Origin: Vibrio hyugaensis
GTDB lineage: Bacteria > Pseudomonadota > Gammaproteobacteria > Enterobacterales > Vibrionaceae
DNA: 64,000 nucleotides
Direction of reading: 5' to 3'
NCBI RefSeq assembly: GCF_002906655.1
Contig: NZ_CP025794.1
Coordinates: forward strand, 1,488,001 to 1,552,000
Shown here piece by piece: positions 56,390-64,000 of the stretch (positions are counted from its first letter, which is position 1; each line of letters opens with the position of its first letter). A program made the translations under genes and the position numbers. The notes under the pieces are model-generated. The model was not told the DNA's origin. It ran no database searches and saw only the letters and a list, made by a program, of their open reading frames with translations.

Positions 56390-56752
56390 ATGGACCCCAA
56401 ATGGCTATCAAAGCTTCCGGACAGTATTGCAACAGCTCTTGTAGAGGCATATGAATCGCTGGACGAAATGAAGCGCACGTCAGATTTACTCACTGAGCAG
56501 GCCGCACTTGCAGAGCTCCAAGTTTACCTGCTCAACGTAAGTCTTTTAAGTACACAAACGTTTGAGCCGGGTTTAACTATTTTTTCTGTACCAAAACTAA
56601 AGCAGCTCGCCCGTCGTTTTCGCTCTTTTTATCGGCAATTGGATGATTTGGGATATCACTTCGGATGGATTCAAATTGACTCATCATTTCGACAGAGGGA
56701 ACTGGAAAAGTATCTTTCGGAACAAATTGAGAATCTAGAGAGCCCCGGTTAG
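56390..56752 (+). CDS. Unknown 120-residue protein
   Basis: Starting at the ATG at 56390 (AAGGAAG five bases before), this small protein begins MDPKWLSKLPDSIATALVEA. It is helical with a segment LKQLARRFRSFYRQLDDLGYHFGW. No known domain. It is the last gene before attR. A GTG at 56363 would add nine residues but has no ribosome site. Confidence 0.6.
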   Translation: MDPKWLSKLPDSIATALVEAYESLDEMKRTSDLLTEQAALAELQVYLLNVSLLSTQTFEPGLTIFSVPKLKQLARRFRSFYRQLDDLGYHFGWIQIDSSFRQRELEKYLSEQIENLESPG

Positions 56753-56836
56753 CCTTCAATAAACTCCCGACAACGACGCCTATATGTGCGCACGTCCACA
56801 TTTTTGTAATTTTCCTTGTTCAAGGCTCAAGAATTA

Positions 56837-56855
56837 GTACACAACCGCGTACACA
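56837..56855. repeat. Right arm-type sites (GTACACA x2)
   Basis: Two GTACACA copies 12 bases apart, matching those at 34548-34593 near the other end of the island. Confidence 0.45.
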
Positions 56856-56918
56856 ACACAAAACTTGAATCGATACATTACCTTAAATTTCATAAGGTTA
56901 GATATTGAATTCAAATTA

Positions 56919-56931
56919 CGCCAGCTCCACC
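56919..56931 (+). other. attR core of the island
   Basis: CGCCAGCTCCACC, an exact copy of the ssrA 3' end (34419-34431). It is followed by a strong terminator that most likely belonged to ssrA before insertion. Confidence 0.9.
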
Positions 56932-56941
56932 GAACGTTTGG

Positions 56942-56973
56942 AAAGGGCCAACTCGAAAGGGTTGGCCCTTTTT
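56942..56973 (+). terminator. Displaced native ssrA terminator
   Basis: AAAGGGCCAAC / GTTGGCCCTTT stem followed by T-run, no gene ending here. It directly follows attR, as expected if ssrA once ended here. Confidence 0.85.
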
Positions 56974-57070
56974 GTATCTGCAATTTGTATCTCCCCCTCA
57001 ACTCATCGCTTTGATTCCCCATCAAAATCTCTTAGTCTGTAGTTAAGCATTCTTCAATGGACATGAGTTT

Positions 57071-57964
57071 ATGCTAAAAGGCAGTGAGTACCCTTCTATT
57101 CGTGCGCTTCGAACCTTTGTTGCGGTTGCCAACCATCTGAGTTTTTCTAAAGCGGCAGAGAGTTTGTGCGTGACCCAAGGTGCGGTGAGCAAACAGATTG
57201 CGACGTTAGAGCAACTGGTTGGGTTGCCTTTAATTCAGCGTGGTATCAATGGTATTGAGCTCACCGAAGAAGGAAAACGTTACTTACCCAAGGTGACCGA
57301 AGCGTTGGAGATCATCCAACATGCGACGGCAAACTTGATTCAAACCAACACAGAGCAAGAGTTACTGGTAGTCGATGTAACCCCTTCTTTCGCCAGTTTG
57401 TGGTTAGTGCCTAACATTGAGGTATTCCATCAAATCCATCCTGATATCCGCGTTAAACTTCGCACCAGTGATGGCCCAATAAATCAGCTAGACGTAGACA
57501 GCGACATCACCATTCGTTGCCTTCCTCTCTCCAGTCACTACGAACATGGTCGATTGTTGCGTCAAGAAACGCTGCTGCTAACGGGCTCATCAAGTTCTTC
57601 AACGTGTAACGACAAACAATCCATTACGGATTTCGCTTTTATTCCTCAAACGACGCGCCCACAGTTGTGGGAACAGTTCAAACTAGAACAATCTCTGCAA
57701 AGCGCGATTCATTATCACCCTGTCGGTCATGAGCATTTCTATCTTTCTTATGAAGCGGTAAAGCTTGGCAAAGGGCTTGCCCTCATTCCTGATTTTATGG
57801 TGCAGCAGGCGATGTCGAGAGATGAGGTCTACCACATCCAACAATTGAGTATGCATAGCCATTATGGCTATTACGTATTTGTGCCGAACTACCGTTTAGC
57901 GGCGCGAAAAGTCTCGTTGTTCAATGATTGGCTATTTACTCAGCTTGGAGAAGGCGTCGGTTAG
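57071..57964 (+). CDS. LysR-family regulator, GcvA-like
   Basis: A 297-residue LysR regulator. The N-terminal winged helix (SIRALRTFVAVANHLSFSKAAESLCVTQGAVSKQIATLE) is standard, and the effector domain resembles the GcvA/AmpR subgroup (VTPSFASLWLVPNIEVFHQIHPDI; DITIRC). The target is unknown; the nearest neighbour is the FUSC gene in the same orientation 99 bases downstream. Confidence 0.92.
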   Translation: MLKGSEYPSIRALRTFVAVANHLSFSKAAESLCVTQGAVSKQIATLEQLVGLPLIQRGINGIELTEEGKRYLPKVTEALEIIQHATANLIQTNTEQELLVVDVTPSFASLWLVPNIEVFHQIHPDIRVKLRTSDGPINQLDVDSDITIRCLPLSSHYEHGRLLRQETLLLTGSSSSSTCNDKQSITDFAFIPQTTRPQLWEQFKLEQSLQSAIHYHPVGHEHFYLSYEAVKLGKGLALIPDFMVQQAMSRDEVYHIQQLSMHSHYGYYVFVPNYRLAARKVSLFNDWLFTQLGEGVG

Positions 57965-58063
57965 ATAACGACTCCGCTTCAATTTTTCAATCTGTGGTTG
58001 AAGCCAGCATATCTAAAGATATTCGCGTTACACTGAAGGTGTTGCCAACTGTAATGAGGGTTT

Positions 58064-60106
58064 ATGACGTTATCTCCTGCCTTTCTGCGTAAAATCTGGT
58101 ACTCCCCTTCTGTCAACCTTGGCCTACGTGCCACCAGCGCGATTGTTCTGTTCATGGGATTGGGTCTGCTATTCAACCAAATCAATCTCGCCATGACAGC
58201 TTTAATGACCATGCCCGCAGCATTAATCAGTGGTTTAGACACTGCCGGTCCTAGACGCTGGACCCGCTTTGCGATTACCGCTTTCACGTGGAGCATTACG
58301 CTCATCATCAGTTATGCTCTGCTGAATATGGGCTTACCACTGTGGCTGACTTACGGCGCGATGGGAGCAGTATTGGCGAGCACAGCAGTGAATGGTCCGT
58401 TTTGGGGACGTCTTGGCATGTCGAGCTTACTGATCGCGGTCGTGAGCTTGTCGCTGCATAACTCCAGTGCGGTACTTGGCCTCTATCCTATGTTGGTGTT
58501 GGGACCTCTCACTTTTGCGCTGTTCAGTTGGCTTTGGTTTGCTTTATGGAAGCATTACGCGCTGCGTGTTTGTCTTTCTGCGATTTACGAGACGCTAGCG
58601 GACTACATTCAATATCGCCAAGCTTTCTTACTTGGAAGCGAAAACGACGCCCCGAAACGACGCATCAAATATCAGTTGATTGAACTATTCCAACAAGCCC
58701 TGCAATCTGAATCTTTTCGCTCGAAACATGAAGATGCCAACTCACTACGTCAGGCTCTGTTTTTGGCGCTCGATACATTTGAAGTCGTCTTGAGTAGCCA
58801 TACCAGCAACCCTGATCTGCTCAAGCAATTTCAATCCAGTAAACCGAAACGAGATCTGCTCTTGGTTTGGAGCCAACACTGTCAGCAAAGATTAAGACAC
58901 AAAGCCAAGCAGCTTTTGCATAACACGCATGAAGAGATGGAACACTTGAGCTCACTAGAGCAAGAAGCCCATGATTTAATTGAGGCGGTGAAGCTAGAAG
59001 ACCAACCTCGCTTTCGCTACTGGGCATACGCGGTAAAACACATTTCTCGTCGTATTGAGCTGAATGAACCCGCTTATGAACGCTCATTTGAGGTACAACC
59101 GTTCGAGCTGTCTTTTCGTCTACCAAGCCGAGGTAACCCGGTTTGGCGCCACGTGACTCGCGTTGGTTTGATGTTTGCTCTTGGTGCTGGGATTGCCGAA
59201 TATTTTGAATTGATTCGCCCGGATTGGGTATTGATTTCCATGTTGATGGTGATTCAACCGAGCTTCTTGGCAACCCGAAGTAAAACTTGGCAACGCTGTT
59301 TAGGTACGGCGCTTGGGGTATTGTTCGCCACCTCCTTGATTCATCTTGGCGTACCAACGACCATCCTGTTTGTGTTAATAGCTGTCCTATTACCCGTCGC
59401 GATGCTCAATATTATGCGTCATTACTCGCTGGCGATTGGTTGTATTACCGCACTGTTGATTTTGGTTTATCAGACCATGGCACACCAAGGGCTCGACTTT
59501 GCCGCTCCGCGCTTGATCGACAATGTCGTCGGTGGCGCAATTGTCTTGCTCGGTTATGGCTTATTGTGGCCGCAGTGGCGAGGTAAGGAGATTCATACCC
59601 AAGCATTAAAAGCACTCGATAGTTCAAAAAGCTTATTTGTGTATTGCTATGAGCAGTTACAAGTCGACACAGAGCAACGTGATCATATGGCGCTCACTAA
59701 GCAACGTGCCGCTATGCTCACTGCTGAAAGCGACCTTGAGCTGATTTACAACGAGATGCAGCAAGAGCCAAGGCACACTCGCGCCGATCCGCATTATTAC
59801 GAAGATATGTTGAGCCATTATCGCTTGTTGAGTCACTACCTCTGCTTGCTGATCCCTCTAGTGAGAACGGGCACCCACTACCAAGGCTCACTGCAAGTCG
59901 AACGTCTGATTCATGATGCGATGGATGCGTTGATCAGTACGATTTGTGACAATCGCGTGCATGAGCTTCCAGCACTGAGCAATAAAACCGATGCCAATCA
60001 TCCCTCCTCAACGGCTGGTCAACGATCTGTCGAAGAGATCATCTGGTTAGCATTGATGACGATTAAACAAATGCACGACTTAGTAAGGCGTAACCTAAAA
60101 GACTAA
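58064..60106 (+). CDS. FUSC-family membrane protein (AaeB/YccS-like)
   Basis: A 680-residue protein with two membrane halves of about five or six segments each (about 20-150 and 355-490), separated and followed by soluble helical domains; this is the FUSC layout of AaeB (p-hydroxybenzoate efflux) and YccS. The second half shows RPDWVLISMLMVIQPSFLATRSKTWQRCLGTALG, which matches the family. GAGGG precedes the ATG by three bases. A possible efflux pump; substrate unknown. Confidence 0.85.
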   Translation: MTLSPAFLRKIWYSPSVNLGLRATSAIVLFMGLGLLFNQINLAMTALMTMPAALISGLDTAGPRRWTRFAITAFTWSITLIISYALLNMGLPLWLTYGAMGAVLASTAVNGPFWGRLGMSSLLIAVVSLSLHNSSAVLGLYPMLVLGPLTFALFSWLWFALWKHYALRVCLSAIYETLADYIQYRQAFLLGSENDAPKRRIKYQLIELFQQALQSESFRSKHEDANSLRQALFLALDTFEVVLSSHTSNPDLLKQFQSSKPKRDLLLVWSQHCQQRLRHKAKQLLHNTHEEMEHLSSLEQEAHDLIEAVKLEDQPRFRYWAYAVKHISRRIELNEPAYERSFEVQPFELSFRLPSRGNPVWRHVTRVGLMFALGAGIAEYFELIRPDWVLISMLMVIQPSFLATRSKTWQRCLGTALGVLFATSLIHLGVPTTILFVLIAVLLPVAMLNIMRHYSLAIGCITALLILVYQTMAHQGLDFAAPRLIDNVVGGAIVLLGYGLLWPQWRGKEIHTQALKALDSSKSLFVYCYEQLQVDTEQRDHMALTKQRAAMLTAESDLELIYNEMQQEPRHTRADPHYYEDMLSHYRLLSHYLCLLIPLVRTGTHYQGSLQVERLIHDAMDALISTICDNRVHELPALSNKTDANHPSSTAGQRSVEEIIWLALMTIKQMHDLVRRNLKD

Positions 60107-60227
60107 ATCCGCAGCACTATTATCAACGGCGTGTCAGACTTTACTAACGGAGAACAACGTCGATTGACCAAGCGAACTAACAGGAGTATCACTCCAGCTT
60201 CGTTCCAGTTTTGTTAGAGGAAAGCGT

Positions 60228-60827
60228 TTGGAACACATAAATGAACTATTAATGGCGATGAAGCCGCTGCTTGAGCAATATGGCTATCTCGCCCTTATCG
60301 TCAGCATCTTTCTTGAAGGCATTGGCATTCCTATGCCCGGGCAATCGCTGATGATTGCGGCGTCTATCATCTCATCTGAACATGTCATGAACCTCAGCTT
60401 AGTGATGATAGTGTCTTGGTTGAGCTGTTTTTTTGGTAACACGTGTGGCTACCTAATTGGCTATTACTTCGAAGGTTGGCTAGATAAGAAAGGCTACATT
60501 TCTGGTCCTAAAATGCAGAAGCTGCAAAGTACGATTCAGAAGTATGGTCCTGCTTGTTTGGTTGTCAGTCGCTTTGTTGAAGGGATGAAACAGTTTATGC
60601 CGCTTGCTTGCGGTATTGCTAAGATGCCGCGCAAAGAATTCTTGTTAGGCAACGCGCTTGCAACCACCATTTGGGTTGCCGTGTTCAGTTTGCTCACTAA
60701 CTTTGCGTTTGAGCATCTGAGCGTGCTCAGCCAGTTCTATACCGATCATCGCTACGTAGTTTGGTCTAGCGCAGCACTGCTGTTCTCACTGATGATCTTC
60801 GCACTTCTCAAACGAAAAAAAGCGTAA
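60228..60827 (+). CDS. DedA-family membrane protein
   Basis: A 199-residue DedA (SNARE-associated, VTT) protein. The motifs FLEGIGIPMPGQSLMI and SRFVEGMKQFMPLACGIAKMPRKEF (with its arginine and glutamate) are characteristic. About five hydrophobic segments. The start is taken as TTG at 60228, four bases after AGAGGAAA; an ATG at 60252 is an alternative. Members act in membrane lipid recycling, for example undecaprenyl-phosphate flipping. Confidence 0.9.
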   Translation: MEHINELLMAMKPLLEQYGYLALIVSIFLEGIGIPMPGQSLMIAASIISSEHVMNLSLVMIVSWLSCFFGNTCGYLIGYYFEGWLDKKGYISGPKMQKLQSTIQKYGPACLVVSRFVEGMKQFMPLACGIAKMPRKEFLLGNALATTIWVAVFSLLTNFAFEHLSVLSQFYTDHRYVVWSSAALLFSLMIFALLKRKKA

Positions 60828-60852
60828 ATGCTCTAAAACAATATAATTCCAC

Positions 60853-60897
60853 AAAGGCTCGCTGTATCAATAAGATATGTTATGTGAGCCTTTTTTA
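60853..60897 (+). terminator. Terminator of dedA-family gene
   Basis: AAAGGCTC / GAGCCTTT stem with a long loop followed by T6. Confidence 0.8.
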
Positions 60898-61006
60898 TTG
60901 GTCTTTTCCATTTAAAATAACCAGCCATTTAGACGTCTAGACGTTGACAAGTCTTTGGTGTCCGATTAGTCTGCTCGCCTTATTTGTTGATTATGTTGTC
61001 GTTCAC

Positions 61007-62374
61007 ATGTCTGGTTCTAAAAATTCTAATAAAGCAATCGCACCATCAGCGGTCGCACTTTTACCTTTAGTACTATTCCTTGCGCTGTTTATTGGCGTGG
61101 GCACTTACTTGTCTCTGCAAGGGGTAGATTTCGCGTTCTACCAACTGCCAGCGCCTATCGCAGTATTGCCTGCGGTGATCCTTGCGCTCATCCTAAGCAA
61201 AGACAAACTCAATCGTTCTATCGAACACTTTATGCGTGGCGTAGGTCATCCAGACATCATCGCGATGTGTATGATCTATCTACTTGCAGGTGCCTTTGCT
61301 GCGGTAGCAAAAGCGTCTGGCGGTGTGGATGCGACTGTTAACCTTGGTCTTTCTGCGATTCCAACCAGCATGATCTTGCCGGGTATCTTCCTGATTTCTG
61401 CATTTATCGCGACAGCGATGGGCACCTCAATGGGCACTATTGCAGCAGTTGCGCCTGTTGCTCTGGGCATTGCTCAATCTGCAGGTATGAGTCTTCCACT
61501 AACGGCAGGCGTAGTGCTAAGCGGCGCAATGTTTGGTGATAACCTTTCGATCATCTCGGACACCACCATTGCGGCAACACGCTCTCAAGGCTGTGAGATG
61601 AAAGATAAATTCAAAGAAAACATCCGTATCGCACTGCCAGCAGCACTGGTTGCGCTTGTTATCTTCGCCTTCAACAGCACAGCGACTCAAGTACCAGAAA
61701 CCGGTTCTATTGAGTGGTTGAAAGTACTTCCTTACATAACGATTCTTATCCTTGCGGTATCAGGCATGAATGTGTTTGTCGTACTGACTATTGGTATCGT
61801 TTTGGCGGGCGGCGTGAGCTTGTCTTCTATCGAAAATTACGGTCTAACCAACTTCGCTCAAGACATCTACTCAGGCTTTGGCAATATGCAAGAGATCTTC
61901 TTGCTGTCCATGCTGATTGGCGGTTTGAGTGAGCTTATGCGTCGCCAAGGTGGTCTCGCGTTTCTGACTAACCTAGTGAGCGGCATCATCCGTACGTTTG
62001 GTTCTAGCCACTCGAAAGAAGCAAATGGTCGTGCAAGCGAACTAGGTATTGCTGGTCTGGTTTCGATGGTGAATACCTGTACCGCTAACAACACCGTTGC
62101 CATCATCGTATCAGGTAGCGTGGCTCGCCAACTGGCAGAAGAGAACAACGTTTCACCGCGTCGCTCTGCAAGTTTGTTGGATATCTTCTCGTGTGTTATC
62201 CAAGGTGTATTGCCATACGGTGCACAGGTTCTGCTATTGGGCTCGGTATTTAACCTTTCTCCACTAGAAGTTGTTGCGAACTCTTACTACTGTTTTGCTC
62301 TGGCAATTGCCGCTGTCGTAGCAGTGTTTATCAAACATCCAGCGCGCCAAACAGTGACTCAGGCTGAAAACTAA
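61007..62374 (+). CDS. NhaC-family Na+/H+ antiporter-like protein
   Basis: A 455-residue polytopic inner-membrane protein. GAMFGDNLSIISDTTIAATRSQG is the NhaC signature with the conserved GDNLSxxSDTT; AVAPVALGIA and TCTANNTVAIIVSGSV are further conserved parts. The family includes sodium/proton, malate/lactate and some amino-acid antiporters. An in-frame extension to 60944 lacks a good start, so I use the ATG at 61007. A terminator follows. Confidence 0.87.
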   Translation: MSGSKNSNKAIAPSAVALLPLVLFLALFIGVGTYLSLQGVDFAFYQLPAPIAVLPAVILALILSKDKLNRSIEHFMRGVGHPDIIAMCMIYLLAGAFAAVAKASGGVDATVNLGLSAIPTSMILPGIFLISAFIATAMGTSMGTIAAVAPVALGIAQSAGMSLPLTAGVVLSGAMFGDNLSIISDTTIAATRSQGCEMKDKFKENIRIALPAALVALVIFAFNSTATQVPETGSIEWLKVLPYITILILAVSGMNVFVVLTIGIVLAGGVSLSSIENYGLTNFAQDIYSGFGNMQEIFLLSMLIGGLSELMRRQGGLAFLTNLVSGIIRTFGSSHSKEANGRASELGIAGLVSMVNTCTANNTVAIIVSGSVARQLAEENNVSPRRSASLLDIFSCVIQGVLPYGAQVLLLGSVFNLSPLEVVANSYYCFALAIAAVVAVFIKHPARQTVTQAEN

Positions 62375-62387
62375 AATACATTTGAAG

Positions 62388-62411
62388 AAGGCTCCGATTG
62401 GAGCCTTTTTT
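62388..62411 (+). terminator. Terminator of the NhaC-family gene
   Basis: AAGGCTCC / GGAGCCTT stem and T6. Confidence 0.9.
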
Positions 62412-62421
62412 GTACCTGTTG

Positions 62422-63258
62422 CTAAATGGATTCTCGAAAACTCTCCGCATCATGCAGTGGCACATCGAGCAATTCACAGATCTCTTTTAATCGTTGAACT
62501 TGCTCCGCATTGCTGTTCGCGGGCTGACCATCAGCACTCAAATGGTTGTTCTCAAAGCCTACCCGAACATCCAACCCCAATAACAATGCATGGGTTAAAC
62601 AGTCTTGCTCTCTCGCGCCAAACGCGCACACGGCACACCTAACCTTCTCTTCGATAAATCGCTCTAAATGCAGTGCCCGTAAATCCCATGGCGAAGATTG
62701 TTGAGCCTCATGATATCGACCAAGTACAACTAACGCGTGTTTGTTTTGCTTTGGTAAAACGCCTCGCTCTCTTAGGGATAAATAGCGCTCAATGTCTGCC
62801 TGATCATACAAAATGATTTGGCTGAGAATGCCCTGTTCAGCGACCCAGTCAAAAAAGACAAAACCTTGCTCTTCACTCTGCTCATCAGGAATCAGTTCAC
62901 GCAAAGCAAAAGAAGCGGCTTCTGGTTTTACCGCTTTAACCAGCGCCATTTGCTGTTGTGGCGAATACGTCCCAACTGCCTCAGTCGTGAGCTGAACAAT
63001 CATCGAATCACCAACCGCAGCTTTCACCGCGTGGTAGATTTCTAAGTTGTCATCAACCTCTAGAGAATGCCTGCCTTGCGCATCTCTCGCGTGCAAATGG
63101 ATCATGGCAGCCCCTGCCGTTTGACATGCTTTCGCCTCGACAACCATTTCTTCAATAGTCATCGGCAATTGAGCATGGGCTTGCTTGGTTTTTCTCGCTC
63201 CATTGGGCGCAACAATAATCGCGATTCGAGCTCTTTCAGTTGGGGAACTTATTGCCAT
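62422..63258 (-). CDS. BKACE (3-keto-5-aminohexanoate cleavage-type) enzyme
   Basis: A 278-residue TIM-barrel enzyme of the BKACE family (DUF849). IAIIVAPNGARKTK, the zinc-binding HLHAR (H54, H56) and GFENNHLSADGQ near the C-terminus are the family signatures. Members condense a beta-keto acid with acetyl-CoA to give acetoacetate and an acyl-CoA. It overlaps the upstream aminotransferase gene by 10 bases, so the pair is an operon. The best-known example degrades lysine-derived 3-keto-5-aminohexanoate, but the substrate here is not determined. Confidence 0.88.
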   Translation of the reverse strand: MAISSPTERARIAIIVAPNGARKTKQAHAQLPMTIEEMVVEAKACQTAGAAMIHLHARDAQGRHSLEVDDNLEIYHAVKAAVGDSMIVQLTTEAVGTYSPQQQMALVKAVKPEAASFALRELIPDEQSEEQGFVFFDWVAEQGILSQIILYDQADIERYLSLRERGVLPKQNKHALVVLGRYHEAQQSSPWDLRALHLERFIEEKVRCAVCAFGAREQDCLTHALLLGLDVRVGFENNHLSADGQPANSNAEQVQRLKEICELLDVPLHDAESFRESI

Positions 63259-64000
63259 GTTTGCGACACCTCTTTGAGTGTACGAGAGAGCTTTTCCACC
63301 AGCTCGTCAATGTGGTTTCGTTCGATGATAAAAGGTGGGGCAAGAAGGATATGATGTCCGCTTACACCATCAATCGTTCCGCCCATTGGGTAACACATCA
63401 ACCCATTTGCCATCGCTTGTTGCTTGATCTTTTTGTCTGCCAAAGTTGAATTAGGCAGCGGTGTTTTACTTACTTTGTCTGCTACAAGCTCAATGCCAAG
63501 AAACAGCCCTTTACCACGAATATCTCCAAAATACGGGAAGTCTGAAAGCGCCGATTCGAGCTCTCTTTTTAACATCGCCCCTTGTTGATTGACGGCTTGC
63601 AAGAGCTTTTGGTCACCGATGGTTTGAATGGTTGCAACGGCAGCTGCGCACGCAACAGGATGCGCCATAAAGGTATGCCCATGCTGAAAGAAACCGCTAC
63701 CAGACGCAATCGCCTGATAAACTTTATCGTTGGCAACAACGGCTCCGATAGGTTGATAACCCGCTCCTAAACCTTTCGCCATGCAGACTAAATCCGGGAC
63801 GGCTTGCTCTTGTTCAAAAGCAAAAAAGCTACCGCTGCGCCCAACGCCACACATCACCTCATCCATGATCAGCAACACATCATAGCGATCGCAAATCTCT
63901 CGTATTCGTTTGAAGTAACCTTGAGTGGCTGGCACTGCACCAGCTGTTGCGCCAACAATCGGCTCTGCAACAAACGCCATAACGTTATCCGCACCCAGTT
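63249..64000 (-). CDS. Class III aminotransferase, C-terminal part (cut by window edge)
   Basis: The frame runs off the right edge; about 250 codons are present. IMDEVMCGVGRSGSFFAFEQE, DLVCMAKGLGAGYQPIGAV (with the PLP lysine in CMAKG) and HTFMAHPVACAAA are class III omega-aminotransferase signatures. Together with the overlapping BKACE gene it may degrade an amino acid to a beta-keto acid that the BKACE then cleaves. The ATG at 63980 is internal. Confidence 0.92.
   Translation of the reverse strand, partial: LGADNVMAFVAEPIVGATAGAVPATQGYFKRIREICDRYDVLLIMDEVMCGVGRSGSFFAFEQEQAVPDLVCMAKGLGAGYQPIGAVVANDKVYQAIASGSGFFQHGHTFMAHPVACAAAVATIQTIGDQKLLQAVNQQGAMLKRELESALSDFPYFGDIRGKGLFLGIELVADKVSKTPLPNSTLADKKIKQQAMANGLMCYPMGGTIDGVSGHHILLAPPFIIERNHIDELVEKLSRTLKEVSQTWQ

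Larger units (their letters stand above)
34432..56931 (+). mobile_element. 22.5-kb ssrA-integrated defence island
   Basis: The element lies between two 13-bp copies of the tmRNA 3' end. It has a decayed integrase at the left end, AlpA-like regulators, and arm-type GTACACA repeats near both ends. The cargo is a type I restriction system, McrBC, a Thg1-like protein, a nuclease-helicase with a NUDIX protein, and a possible caspase-like protease. I see no conjugation, phage-structural or replication genes. Since the integrase is broken, the island is probably fixed unless helped in trans. Confidence 0.88.

Overview
The window is chromosomal DNA of a Vibrio, most likely the Harveyi clade (V. parahaemolyticus / V. 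alginolyticus group). The evidence is the gene set and order (frsA-gpt, pepD, purL-mltF, tadA, minor pilins-dnaJ-dnaK, grpE/nadK-recN-bamE-rnfH-ratA-smpB-ssrA), the tmRNA tag ANDENYALAA, and Vibrio-typical DUF3332, DUF3103 and DUF3622 proteins. No database search was possible, so species is not assigned.

Bases 1-34,440 are core chromosome. They hold purine salvage and synthesis (gpt, an NCS2 permease and purL, each with a PurR-like operator upstream), peptidase PepD, a metal-dependent deacylase-like protein, mltF, tadA, an AbgT transporter, a minor-pilin cluster (pilE-like gene divergent from fimT-pilW-pilX-pilV), the heat-shock genes dnaJ, dnaK and grpE with sigma-32 promoters and a dicarboxylate symporter between dnaK and grpE, then nadK, recN with LexA boxes, bamE, rnfH-ratA, smpB and ssrA. 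Intergenic regions here carry less obvious items: a 28-residue ORF with its own ribosome site, terminator and FNR/CRP-type sites (about 3.0-3.4 kb), a multi-hairpin RNA-like element (about 15.8-15.9 kb), three copies of a REP-like repeat, two heptamer tandem arrays, and a 59-bp palindrome with Tn5/IS50-like ends after bamE.

Bases 34,432-56,931 are a 22.5-kb genomic island inserted at the 3' end of ssrA. It is bounded by an exact 13-bp direct repeat of the tmRNA end, and starts with a decayed tyrosine integrase. Its minus strand carries a long defence cluster: hsdM-hsdS-SWIM protein-hsdR-NUDIX-(PD-D/ExK+DUF2075 helicase)-mcrB-mcrC-small membrane protein-unknown 433-aa protein. A Thg1-like 3'-5' polymerase gene faces the end of that cluster. 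The right part has two AlpA-like regulators, hypothetical genes, and a plus-strand set with a putative caspase-like protease followed by two unknown proteins.

Bases 56,932-64,000 return to core or ordinary accessory sequence: the displaced ssrA terminator, a LysR regulator, a FUSC membrane protein, a DedA protein, an NhaC-family antiporter, and a convergent pair encoding a BKACE (beta-keto acid cleavage) enzyme and a class III aminotransferase cut by the window edge.
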